From the NCBI GenBank assembly GCA_937925655.1, contig CALAMC010000074.1, positions 1 to 18,876 of the forward strand: 18,876 nt of DNA, given 5' to 3'. Source of the stretch: an uncultured candidate division Zixibacteria bacterium. GTDB lineage: Bacteria; Zixibacteria; MSB-5A5; GN15; PGXB01. The notes beneath the pieces were generated by a model, which was not told the origin of the DNA, did no database searches, and worked only from the letters and a program-made list of their open reading frames with translations. Below are positions 1 through 7,142 of the stretch, in pieces. Position 1 is the first letter of the stretch. Each line of letters begins with the position of its first letter. A program made the position numbers and the translations under genes.

Positions 1-56
1 CAAAATATTTTTTTGATATACAGAAACTGCTCCCATCGTCCGACAATATTAATAAC

Positions 57-821
57 ATGAAGTCGATCCTTCTATATTCGCTTCTGGCGACGGCTAGTTT
101 GGTATATCTGGTCGGTTGTGACGCCCCCGTCACAACCCAGAATCCGGATGCCACTTATTATGCCGAAATTACCGTGGTTAAAGACCTCGATGTCAATCGC
201 GCCGCCGTCTCTGTATATTTGACGCGCAACGATTCGCTTTTGACAACGGCGTCGGTCACTTTCAGGGGCTTTGCAATCAACTACTCCCCCAATGACAGCG
301 CCTATAAAAGAACTTTCGTCGGCCTCGATGCCGTCCCGACGGGAACATCCCGCTGCGTTATAACCGACGGGACCCTGTTTCGCGACTCCGTGACATTAAC
401 CGTCCCGCAAAACTTGAGTATAACCAGTATCGCCCTGCCGGAAAACCGGGTGAACGCCGGGGGCAGCGCTGTCCAGTTCCAGTGGAGCCAGTCTTTGAAT
501 TCCAACAACTACGTTTTCGCCGTCAATCATATCGATTCGCTTTATGAAACCGACGGCTATGCCGATTTCTCGCCCAGCAACGGTACGCAGGCGACCATCC
601 CCCTCGACGCTTTCCGCCCCGGTGATATTCTCGACCCGGTCCTGGGCTGGTATTACGTGTATGCTTACGCTTGCACCGGGGTGCCCGCCGATGACTCTTA
701 TTTGCCGACCACATTCCCGGCAGGATTGACCAATAATCTGATAAGAAAGGACATGGTCGGGTCTTACGGCGTGGTCGTCATCAGCCCGCGCGATTCGATC
801 AATGTCACCTCCGGAAAATAG
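57..821 (+). CDS. Putative secreted lipoprotein of unknown function
   Basis: This 254-residue protein begins with a short basic residue pair and a hydrophobic stretch (residues 4-19) ending in the lipobox LVGC, so Cys21 is the likely lipidated residue after signal peptidase II cleavage. Residue 22 is Asp, which in Escherichia coli would favour retention in the inner membrane; whether that rule holds in this lineage is unknown. The mature part is rich in Ser, Thr, Asn and aromatic residues and looks like beta-sandwich material, but I recognise no named domain and no catalytic motif. It lies 42 bases upstream of murQ in the same direction and may be co-transcribed with it. No Shine-Dalgarno sequence precedes the ATG; the upstream bases are AT-rich. 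The lipoprotein assignment is fairly secure; function is unknown. Confidence 0.75.
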   Translation: MKSILLYSLLATASLVYLVGCDAPVTTQNPDATYYAEITVVKDLDVNRAAVSVYLTRNDSLLTTASVTFRGFAINYSPNDSAYKRTFVGLDAVPTGTSRCVITDGTLFRDSVTLTVPQNLSITSIALPENRVNAGGSAVQFQWSQSLNSNNYVFAVNHIDSLYETDGYADFSPSNGTQATIPLDAFRPGDILDPVLGWYYVYAYACTGVPADDSYLPTTFPAGLTNNLIRKDMVGSYGVVVISPRDSINVTSGK

Positions 822-863
822 TTTTTTCTTTTTTCGCGTTGTTCCTCATTATAAATTGCTCCC

Positions 864-1787
864 ATGAAAAATATTTCCCGCGAAGACTTGATAGAAAAAC
901 TTTCCCTGCTCGATACCGAAAAAGTCAATCCCGATACAATCGATATCGATACTCTCTCCCCGTTTGAGATTTGCCGCAAAATCAACAACGAAGATAAAAA
1001 AGTCGCGGCCATAGTGGAACAGGCGATTGGCGATATCGCCATTGCCGCGAAATATGCCGCCCATGCCTGGAGCAATAACGGACGAATTATCTATATCGGC
1101 GCCGGGACATCGGGACGGCTCGGCGTGCTCGACGCCGCCGAATGTCCGCCGACCTTCGGCGTTGACCCCAGCCGCACACTGGGCGTTATTTCCGGCGGGT
1201 ATGGCACCCTTATACTTTCGCAGGAGGGGGTCGAGGACCGCACCGAGGCGGCGCTCGAAGACCTCAAAAATATCGGCCTCAATAAAAACGATTTTGTCGT
1301 CGGTATTGCGGCCTCGGTCCGGACACCGTACACCGTGGCGGGCGTGGCATATGCCATCAAAGTCGGTTGCCGGACAGCCTTTGTCGTCTGCAACAACGCC
1401 GATATGCTCGATATAAAACCGGATGTGCTCATCCGTCTGCCGGTCGGGCCGGAAGTCATCACCGGATCGACCCGTATGAAATCGGGCACGGCCCAGAAGA
1501 TGACGCTCAATATGATCACAACTACGGCGGCCGTGTTGTGCGGCAAAACCTATGGCAATCTCATGGTCGATTTGAAAGCGACCTCGGAGAAACTGGCCGC
1601 CCGTTCGCGCAAAATATTGATGGAGCTACTGGACATTAAATTAAAAACCGCCGATACGCTTTTGCAGAAATCCGGCGGGTCGGTTAAAACGGCGATAGTC
1701 ATGCACAAACTGGGCGTATCGAAAGAAGACGCCGAAAAGCGCCTCCACGAGGCCGGGGGGTTCTTAAGAAAAGTATTGGATGGGTAA
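864..1787 (+). CDS. murQ: N-acetylmuramic acid 6-phosphate etherase MurQ
   Basis: MurQ cleaves the D-lactyl ether of MurNAc-6-phosphate to give GlcNAc-6-phosphate and D-lactate, a cytosolic step in recycling cell-wall sugars. The 307 residues match the family length. The SIS (sugar isomerase) fold carries the phosphosugar motif GAGTSGRLGVLDAAECPPTF at about 79-98. Glu93 and Glu124 have the same 31-residue spacing as the catalytic Glu83 and Glu114 of the E. coli enzyme. The motif PEVITGSTRMKSGTAQKM and the later YGNLMVD are also family signatures. No MurNAc kinase (anmK, murK), transporter or MurR regulator gene is adjacent, so the source of its substrate is not shown here. The ATG at 864 has no Shine-Dalgarno sequence but has TATAAA at 850-855, which could mean a very short or absent leader. 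Confidence 0.95.
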   Translation: MKNISREDLIEKLSLLDTEKVNPDTIDIDTLSPFEICRKINNEDKKVAAIVEQAIGDIAIAAKYAAHAWSNNGRIIYIGAGTSGRLGVLDAAECPPTFGVDPSRTLGVISGGYGTLILSQEGVEDRTEAALEDLKNIGLNKNDFVVGIAASVRTPYTVAGVAYAIKVGCRTAFVVCNNADMLDIKPDVLIRLPVGPEVITGSTRMKSGTAQKMTLNMITTTAAVLCGKTYGNLMVDLKATSEKLAARSRKILMELLDIKLKTADTLLQKSGGSVKTAIVMHKLGVSKEDAEKRLHEAGGFLRKVLDG

Positions 1788-1830
1788 AACTATGACATAT
1801 AGCTCCGATTTTGCCTGATGTACGACAAAC

Positions 1831-2394
1831 CTACGGAGATTTAGATCGACTTCTATTATCAAATTCAGTCTTCATAGCAATAAGTTTGTCCTGCGGCAAA
1901 TTCCACGCGGCATCGCAAGAAGAGTACAGTGCCTTAATGAAGTGCACGACTGTAAGTGTTATCTTATACTGAAGGCTTGCACAACGTTTATTAATCACAT
2001 CGCAGATTCTGGAACCAACATACATTAATTCATTATTCCCATCTTTAACATAATCTGCAAAATCCCTTAATAGAATTCTGGGGTTTACTCCAAATCCCTG
2101 CTCATATTTTGCAAATAGAAAACTCTCAAATTCTAACGCATCCTTTTTATTGGAAATAACATTTTCCCAAAAAAACTCTTGTGCCTTATATAAAAATACA
2201 TGCGATAGTATAAAAAGTATCTCGCCTTTTTGGCTTTCAGTCAGACTATTTAATTCTTCCGTATTGTCAATAAGTGCATCCATGGTAGTATTTGCAGCAG
2301 CATAAACACTATGCAATACACCAACAGCCTTTAATTCTAAAATATATTTTTTCTTACTATTGCCTTCCCCAAACAGCCGTCGGAAAAAACTCAA
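1831..2394 (-). CDS. Hypothetical AT-rich orphan protein, probably soluble and helical
   Basis: This 187-residue protein is not recognised. It starts at TTG (2394-2392), chosen because GGAG lies six bases upstream and a good promoter sits 38 bases further out. The N-terminus has the basic amphipathic run FFRRLF, then KKK; the rest alternates acidic and hydrophobic residues and appears mostly helical, with aromatic patches near FFWEN and FESFLFAKYEQGF. No signal peptide, transmembrane segment, cofactor motif or catalytic motif is evident. Its codons are much richer in A and T than those of murQ and the SUF genes, which suggests recent acquisition. It converges on murQ with only 43 bases between the stops and no visible terminator. 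The promoter and ribosome binding site make an expressed gene likely; function is open. Confidence 0.75.
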   Translation of the reverse strand: MSFFRRLFGEGNSKKKYILELKAVGVLHSVYAAANTTMDALIDNTEELNSLTESQKGEILFILSHVFLYKAQEFFWENVISNKKDALEFESFLFAKYEQGFGVNPRILLRDFADYVKDGNNELMYVGSRICDVINKRCASLQYKITLTVVHFIKALYSSCDAAWNLPQDKLIAMKTEFDNRSRSKSP

Positions 2395-2432
2395 TTTGAC
2401 TCTCCACCAACAAATCTCATTGTAATAGCAGC

Positions 2433-2462
2433 ATTATAAACCAAAGTATATTTTAAAGTCAA
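2433..2462 (-). promoter_or_regulatory. Sigma70-type promoter of the AT-rich orphan gene
   Basis: Read on the minus strand, TTGACT (2462-2457) is followed after 18 bases by a perfect TATAAT (2438-2433). Transcription would begin near 2426 and give a leader of about 30 bases containing the GGAG ribosome binding site. Five of six bases match at -35 and all six at -10, the best promoter match I found in the window. Confidence 0.65.
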
Positions 2463-2559
2463 TAGATTACTAATTTCAGGTGCAAGCCTATTCTGACAAT
2501 TACTATTTTCATGAAATCGGGAGCATAACTTGTCAACCTTGAAAGCGCCTAAGACCATC

Positions 2560-2586
2560 TTAAATCCCACCCAAAGGGTGATTTAA
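2560..2586. repeat. Bulged hairpin in the intergenic region
   Basis: The arms TTAAAT and ATTTAA, with CACCC and GGGTG inside them, pair around an AAA loop. A CC bulge interrupts the left arm. No T-run follows on either strand, so a terminator is unlikely; it could be a protein-binding site or a remnant of a mobile repeat. Confidence 0.4.
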
Positions 2587-2709
2587 TCGGAACGTGCCGA
2601 AAATCCGGGGTTTTTATCAAATAGCCAGCCGCCCCTAAACCGCATATTTACCATAACTTAGACATAATCAGCCCATATTCTCCATTATTTTTCAAAAATA
2701 AGGAACTTT

Positions 2710-2731
2710 TTCTTTACTTTTTTGTAAAGAA
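2710..2731. promoter_or_regulatory. Inverted repeat upstream of the SUF operon, candidate operator
   Basis: TTCTTTAC and GTAAAGAA form a perfect 8-bp inverted repeat around TTTTTT, centred about 60 bases before the Rrf2 regulator start. A possible -35 (TTGTAA, 2722-2727) overlaps its right arm, and a possible -10 (TATAAC, 2747-2752) follows at a long spacing of 19. Rrf2 regulators of SUF and ISC operons bind dyads overlapping their own promoters, so autoregulation here is a reasonable inference. The sequence does not resemble the known IscR type 1 consensus closely enough to call it that. Confidence 0.4.
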
Positions 2732-2780
2732 TGTTAAATTAGAAAATATAACAGGATAATATAGGTCATAATAATCGGCT

Positions 2781-3314
2781 ATGAAAATCACGGCTCTCGA
2801 AGAATACGGACTGCGGTGCATGGTCCTGCTGGCCCAAACCGGCCGCAAACAAACCCTCACCATCCCCGAAATCGGGCAGATGGAAAAACTTTCTATTCCC
2901 TATACCGGCAAACTCTTAATGCTCCTCAAAAAGGCCGGACTGATAACCGCTGAACGCGGCCGCCACGGCGGATATTTTCTGGCCCGTCCCCCGCAGGAAA
3001 TCACCCTCAAAGACATTTTCGCCGCGTTGGGCGACCCGGTTTTCGGCTCATCGCACTGCAACCGTTACGGCACCGGCGACGGCAACGGCGGCAACTGCGT
3101 CCATGAAAACTGCTGTACCGTCCGCACCGTGTGGAATTCCTTCCACCATCTGATTAACGACTATCTCGAAAAATCCACGCTGTCCGACCTGATTGAAAAA
3201 AAACCCGCCTTTGTCCGGGCGTCGGAAGTGGAACGAGGCGTCGAAGAAATCGCGGCGACACACACGACCGGCGGCCGCTCCGAATACGCAGAAAACAGAA
3301 CGACTTTTAAATAA
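2781..3314 (+). CDS. Rrf2-family transcriptional regulator of the SUF operon
   Basis: This 177-residue protein has the winged-helix fold of the Rrf2/IscR family: MKITALEEYGLRCMVLLA at the start, a recognition-helix region around residues 36-50 and the wing RGRHGGYFLA at 60-69. Four cysteines (93, 106, 111, 112) lie where IscR carries its three cluster ligands, so it probably binds an Fe-S cluster and reports cluster status. The spacing is unusual: a Gly/Asn-rich insert (about 97-105) separates Cys93 from Cys106, and ENCCTVRTVW has two adjacent cysteines. The tail after about residue 145 is charged and looks disordered. It is the first gene of the operon, nine bases before sufC, and probably represses it when clusters are plentiful. 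Only a weak AGG (2763-2765) precedes the ATG. Confidence 0.9.
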   Translation: MKITALEEYGLRCMVLLAQTGRKQTLTIPEIGQMEKLSIPYTGKLLMLLKKAGLITAERGRHGGYFLARPPQEITLKDIFAALGDPVFGSSHCNRYGTGDGNGGNCVHENCCTVRTVWNSFHHLINDYLEKSTLSDLIEKKPAFVRASEVERGVEEIAATHTTGGRSEYAENRTTFK

Positions 3315-3323
3315 GAGGATATC

Positions 3324-4091
3324 ATGAAAAATACCATATTCGCGTTTAAAAACATCCACGTGCAGGTCGAAAGTAAGGAAGTCGTCCGGGGGGTCTCATT
3401 GGAAATCGGCCCCGGCGAAAAGCACGCCATCATGGGCAAAAACGGTTCCGGCAAATCCTCGCTGGCCAACGCCCTGGCGGGACACCCGGCTTATGAAATC
3501 ACCAAAGGCGAGGCGTATATCAACGGCCAAAATCTTCTTGAAATGGACGCCACCGAACGCGCCCGCGCCGGGCTCTTTCTGGCTTTCCAGTACCCGCTGG
3601 CCATACCGGGCGTGACGGTCGCCAATTTCCTCCGCTCCGCCGTGCGTGCCCGAAACGGCGGCGATGAATCCGTCCTGAAAACCTTCCGCAAGGACCTCAT
3701 GGAAATGTTCGCCTTTCTGGAAATCGATAAATCGTTCGCGGCGCGCTATATCAACGACGGTTTTTCCGGCGGCGAGAAAAAACGGCTGGAAATTCTCCAG
3801 ATGGCCATGCTCAAACCCAAAATGGCCATCCTTGACGAAACCGATTCGGGCCTGGATATCGACGCCTTGAAAATAGTCTCGAAAGGCATCAATCAGGCGT
3901 CACCGTCCGACGGCGGCGTCCTGTTGATAACGCACTATCAGAGGCTTCTCAATTACGTCAAGCCGGACTATGTCCATGTTATGATGGACGGTCGGATCGT
4001 GCAATCGGGCGGACCGGAACTGGCCCTCAAGCTCGAAGATCAGGGCTATGACTGGCTGGAAAGCAAAAACGCCCGGGCCGTGGAGGTTTAA
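3324..4091 (+). CDS. sufC: Fe-S cluster assembly ATPase SufC
   Basis: SufC is the cytosolic ATPase of the SufBCD scaffold; its ATP-driven dimerisation reshapes SufB and SufD for cluster assembly. At 255 residues it has normal length. The ABC ATPase motifs are all present: Walker A GKNGSGKS (38-45), Q-loop Gln89 in LAFQYP, signature FSGGEKKR (147-154), Walker B MAILDE ending at Glu172, D-loop SGLD (175-178) and switch His204. The FSGGEKKR signature and the ETDSGLDIDAL stretch are characteristic of SufC rather than transporter ATPases, and no membrane subunit is nearby. AGAGGAT provides a good ribosome binding site for the ATG. Its stop is only two bases from the sufB start, which implies coupled translation. 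Confidence 0.97.
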   Translation: MKNTIFAFKNIHVQVESKEVVRGVSLEIGPGEKHAIMGKNGSGKSSLANALAGHPAYEITKGEAYINGQNLLEMDATERARAGLFLAFQYPLAIPGVTVANFLRSAVRARNGGDESVLKTFRKDLMEMFAFLEIDKSFAARYINDGFSGGEKKRLEILQMAMLKPKMAILDETDSGLDIDALKIVSKGINQASPSDGGVLLITHYQRLLNYVKPDYVHVMMDGRIVQSGGPELALKLEDQGYDWLESKNARAVEV

Positions 4092-4093
4092 TC

Positions 4094-5524
4094 ATGGCCG
4101 AGATCACCAACAACCAGCCCAATATCGCCACCATTGGTGATGATTATGCCACCAAGTACGGTTTTCGCGACCCGGAAGACTATTTCCACAAAGGCGCCCG
4201 GGGTCTTAACCACGAAGTGGTCGAGATGATCTCGCGCATGAAAAAAGAACCGGACTGGATGCGCCAGTTCCGCCACGACGCGCTGGATATATATCTGGCC
4301 AAACCGATGCCGACCTGGGGCAACACCGAACTGCTTAATTCCATCGATTTTGAAAATATCTATTACTATATCAAACCGACCGAATTTCAATCTACCAACT
4401 GGGACGACGTCCCCGAAAACATCAAAAACACGTTTAACAAGCTGGGCATTCCCGAAGCCGAACAGAAATTTCTGGCCGGGGTGACGGCGCAGTACGAATC
4501 CGAAGTGGTGTACCATTCCTTCCAGGCCGACCTCGAACGTCAGGGCGTAATCTTCCTCGACATGGACAGCGGCCTGCGGGAGCATCCCGATATCGTGAAA
4601 AAATATTTTGCGACGGTTATTCCGCCGCACGACAACAAATTCGCGGCGCTCAACTCGGCCGTATGGTCGGGCGGGTCGTTCATCTATGTTCCGCCGGGAC
4701 TCGATGTCAAAATCCCTCTTCAGGCCTACTTCCGTATCAACGCCGAGAACATGGGTCAGTTTGAACGGACGCTGATTATCGCCGACAGGGGTTCGCGCGT
4801 GCATTATATCGAGGGTTGCACCGCACCGGTCTACTCCACCGATTCGCTCCATTCGGCGGTCGTGGAACTGATCGCACTGGATGACGCCTATATCCGTTAC
4901 ACGACCATACAGAACTGGTCTCACAATATTTTCAACCTCGTCACCAAGCGGGCGATGGCCCATAAAAACGCCACCGTGGAATGGGTCGATGGCAACATCG
5001 GCTCGCGTTTGACCATGAAATTCCCGTGCATTTATCTGGTCGGCGAAGGCGCCAAGGGTGAGATACTTTCAGTGGCTTTTGCCGGAAACGGCCAGCATCA
5101 GGATGCCGGAGCCAAAGTGATTCATGTCGCCCCGAAAACATCGTCGCGCATCACATCGAAATCCATATCCAAAGCCGGCGGACGGGCGTCATACCGGGGA
5201 CTGGTCAAAGTCTACCCCAAAGCCGAGAACTGCAAAATATCGGTTGAATGCGATGCCCTGTTAATCGACGGCGCCTCGCGCTCGGATACGTATCCCACCA
5301 TGGAAATCGATGCCGACAACGTCCGTGTCGAACACGAAGCCCGCGTCAGCAAAGTGGCCGAGGAGCAACTGTTTTACCTGACCAGTCGCGGTCTGACCGA
5401 GGACGAAGCCCGACTCTTGATTGTCAACGGCTTTATCGAACCGTTCACCAAGGAACTGCCGATGGAATACGCCGTCGAACTCAACCGCCTGATCGAACTG
5501 GAAATGGAAGGTTCGGTAGGTTAA
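4094..5524 (+). CDS. sufB: Fe-S cluster assembly scaffold SufB
   Basis: SufB is the main scaffold subunit of the SufBC2D complex, where sulfur and iron are combined into a nascent cluster. The 476 residues fit the family. The N-terminal helical part (YATKYGFRDPEDY onwards) leads into the right-handed beta-helix core. Cys242 (EGCTAP), Cys386 (ECDALLIDGASRSDTYP) and His414 (EHEARVSK) correspond by context to the functionally important Cys254, Cys405 and His433 of the E. coli protein; the last two keep the same 28-residue spacing. The C-terminal SRGLTEDEARLLIVNGF is a strong family signature. GGAGG (4082-4086) gives a good ribosome binding site seven bases from the ATG. SufC binding is expected through the C-terminal helical region. 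Confidence 0.97.
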   Translation: MAEITNNQPNIATIGDDYATKYGFRDPEDYFHKGARGLNHEVVEMISRMKKEPDWMRQFRHDALDIYLAKPMPTWGNTELLNSIDFENIYYYIKPTEFQSTNWDDVPENIKNTFNKLGIPEAEQKFLAGVTAQYESEVVYHSFQADLERQGVIFLDMDSGLREHPDIVKKYFATVIPPHDNKFAALNSAVWSGGSFIYVPPGLDVKIPLQAYFRINAENMGQFERTLIIADRGSRVHYIEGCTAPVYSTDSLHSAVVELIALDDAYIRYTTIQNWSHNIFNLVTKRAMAHKNATVEWVDGNIGSRLTMKFPCIYLVGEGAKGEILSVAFAGNGQHQDAGAKVIHVAPKTSSRITSKSISKAGGRASYRGLVKVYPKAENCKISVECDALLIDGASRSDTYPTMEIDADNVRVEHEARVSKVAEEQLFYLTSRGLTEDEARLLIVNGFIEPFTKELPMEYAVELNRLIELEMEGSVG

Positions 5525-5537
5525 GGAGATATAAATC

Positions 5538-6818
5538 ATGATTACCGATACGATCGATTTCAGAAAGACCGCTAAAAACGAGCCGGAGTGGCTGTACAAA
5601 CTTCGTCGCGACAGCTGGAGTGCGTACCATGACTCTCCCCTGCCGGATCGCGTAGTACACCTCTGGCGTTATACGCCGCCGGAGCAGTTTTTGATAAACG
5701 ATCCGCACGATGCCATGACGGCCGCCATACCCATGCCCAAAGGCAACGGCCATAAAATAAAAACGCTGACCGAAGTTCAGGCCGCGCTCGGATATAACCT
5801 GTCCGACATGACGACGCTTACCCAGCTGACACCGGAATTGTCCGAACAGGGTGTGCGCTTTCTCGACCTGGCCACGGCCATCGAAACCGGCGCTGGTCCG
5901 GTACAAGAATACCTCGGTAAGCTGATCAGTTCCGATTTCGGCAAATTCGAGGCCGCCAACATGGCCTTGTGGAACATCGGCTTTTACCTGTACATCCCCG
6001 ATAACGTCGTCATCGAAAAACCGATATACCTCAACCGCATCCCGACCGGGACGAATACCATGACCCGGCTTCTGGTGGTGGCCGGCAAAAATTCCCAGGC
6101 AACTCTTATCGACAATTACCGCGACCAGGCCGAATCCGCCGCCGGGCAATTCAACAGCATCATCGAGATTTTTGCCGACGACCACAGCCGTCTGCGGTAT
6201 GTCGGCCTGCAGGATTTTTCGGAGAAAATAACAGGTTACATCACCCAGCGCTCCCGAATCGGCAATCAGACGGACCTGTTGACCGTCCAGTCAATTCTGG
6301 GCGGAACCGTCTCCAAAGTCAATACCGGAACGATTCTCGACGGCCGCGGCGGCAACAGCCGTATCTATGGCCTGCTGTTCGGCGACAATAATCAGCATTT
6401 TGATTTGCATACGTTACATAACCACCGCAGCCATGAGGCTTATTCCAATATCGATGTCAAGGTGGTCCTGAAAGACAAGGCCACCTCGGCCTATACCGGA
6501 CTGATTCGCATCGAGGAGAAAACGGTCAACAACGAGGCTTACCAGGAAAACCGCAACCTGCTTTTGAACCATGGCCCCAAAGCCGAATCCATTCCCGAAC
6601 TCGAAATCCTTTCCGATGAAGTCCGCTGTACTCATGGCGCCACCATGGGACCGCTCGATCCCGACATGATCTTTTACCTCAAAAGCCGCGGTATCGACTA
6701 TAAACAGGCCGTGCGCATGATTGTCTCGGGGTTTTTCGAACCCACTTTGAAAAATATTCCCGATGACCTGCATGATGCCGTTAACGGCATAATCCTCGAT
6801 AAACTGGAGAAGCATTGA
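5538..6818 (+). CDS. sufD: Fe-S cluster assembly protein SufD
   Basis: SufD is the paralogue of SufB in the scaffold complex and helps with iron entry and with the SufB-SufD interface where the cluster forms. The protein has 426 residues. The beta-helix core is visible, and the CTHGATMGPLDPDMIFYLKSRG region (from 364) is typical. Cys364 and His366 match the Cys-x-His pair (Cys358, His360) of E. coli SufD, so the interfacial cluster site seems intact. The N-terminal part (EWLYKLRRDSWSAYHDSPLPDRVVHLWRYTPPE) is the helical SufD lead-in. Its strong ribosome binding site, AAGGAG, overlaps the end of sufB, and its own stop lies one base before the ferredoxin start. Confidence 0.96.
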   Translation: MITDTIDFRKTAKNEPEWLYKLRRDSWSAYHDSPLPDRVVHLWRYTPPEQFLINDPHDAMTAAIPMPKGNGHKIKTLTEVQAALGYNLSDMTTLTQLTPELSEQGVRFLDLATAIETGAGPVQEYLGKLISSDFGKFEAANMALWNIGFYLYIPDNVVIEKPIYLNRIPTGTNTMTRLLVVAGKNSQATLIDNYRDQAESAAGQFNSIIEIFADDHSRLRYVGLQDFSEKITGYITQRSRIGNQTDLLTVQSILGGTVSKVNTGTILDGRGGNSRIYGLLFGDNNQHFDLHTLHNHRSHEAYSNIDVKVVLKDKATSAYTGLIRIEEKTVNNEAYQENRNLLLNHGPKAESIPELEILSDEVRCTHGATMGPLDPDMIFYLKSRGIDYKQAVRMIVSGFFEPTLKNIPDDLHDAVNGIILDKLEKH

Positions 6819-6819
6819 T

Positions 6820-7134
6820 ATGGGAAAATATGTGAAGGTTTGCCGCGACGATGAACTGGCCGACGGCAGCACCAGAAATATATCGGTCAACGGGCTGTCG
6901 CTGATTCTGGTCCGTGACAACGACCATATTTATGCTCTGGATAATATGTGCACACACGACGGCGGCGACTTATCCGAAGGCAAAATAATCAACGGACAGA
7001 TCCAGTGTCCCCGTCATGGTGCCCTGTTCGATCTGAAGACCGGCGACGCCACACAGATGCCGGCCGTTATCGGTATCAACACGTACGATGTTAAAATCGA
7101 AGATGGAAATGTACTGGTGGCTTTAAAGGAATAG
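6820..7134 (+). CDS. Rieske-type [2Fe-2S] ferredoxin within the SUF operon
   Basis: This is a 104-residue single-domain Rieske protein of the soluble dioxygenase-ferredoxin class. The two ligand boxes are Cys44-Thr-His46 and Cys63-Pro-Arg-His66, giving the usual two-Cys, two-His coordination of a [2Fe-2S] cluster. There is no signal peptide or transmembrane helix, and no oxygenase or reductase gene nearby. Similar small Rieske genes occur inside SUF operons of other bacteria, especially Actinobacteria, where they are often mislabelled as cinnamate dioxygenase ferredoxin subunits. Its position between sufD and sufS argues for a role in cluster assembly, such as electron supply, or for being an early client; neither is shown. 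GGAG about eight bases upstream supports the ATG. Confidence 0.92.
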   Translation: MGKYVKVCRDDELADGSTRNISVNGLSLILVRDNDHIYALDNMCTHDGGDLSEGKIINGQIQCPRHGALFDLKTGDATQMPAVIGINTYDVKIEDGNVLVALKE

Positions 7135-7142
7135 GCCGCTTT

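Larger units (their letters stand above)
2395..2780. other. AT-rich divergent intergenic region, 386 bp
   Basis: This stretch separates the divergent orphan gene and SUF operon. It holds the orphan gene's promoter (2433-2462), a bulged hairpin at 2560-2586, a perfect 8-bp inverted repeat at 2710-2731 and weak promoter-like hexamers before the Rrf2 gene. I see no credible small gene in it. The middle part, about 2463-2559 and 2587-2700, shows nothing recognisable. Confidence 0.6.

Noticed and set aside
2710..2731. Terminator hairpin
   Set aside because: No gene ends before it on the plus strand, the stem is AT-rich and weak, and the T-run is in the loop rather than after the stem.
4088..4963. 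291-codon minus-strand frame opposite sufB
   Set aside because: It is antisense to the conserved SufB core and reads as a biased shadow; no ribosome binding site or motif supports it.
6820..7134. Aromatic ring-hydroxylating dioxygenase ferredoxin subunit
   Set aside because: The sequence fits that label superficially, but no oxygenase or reductase subunit is present and the gene is embedded in the SUF operon.
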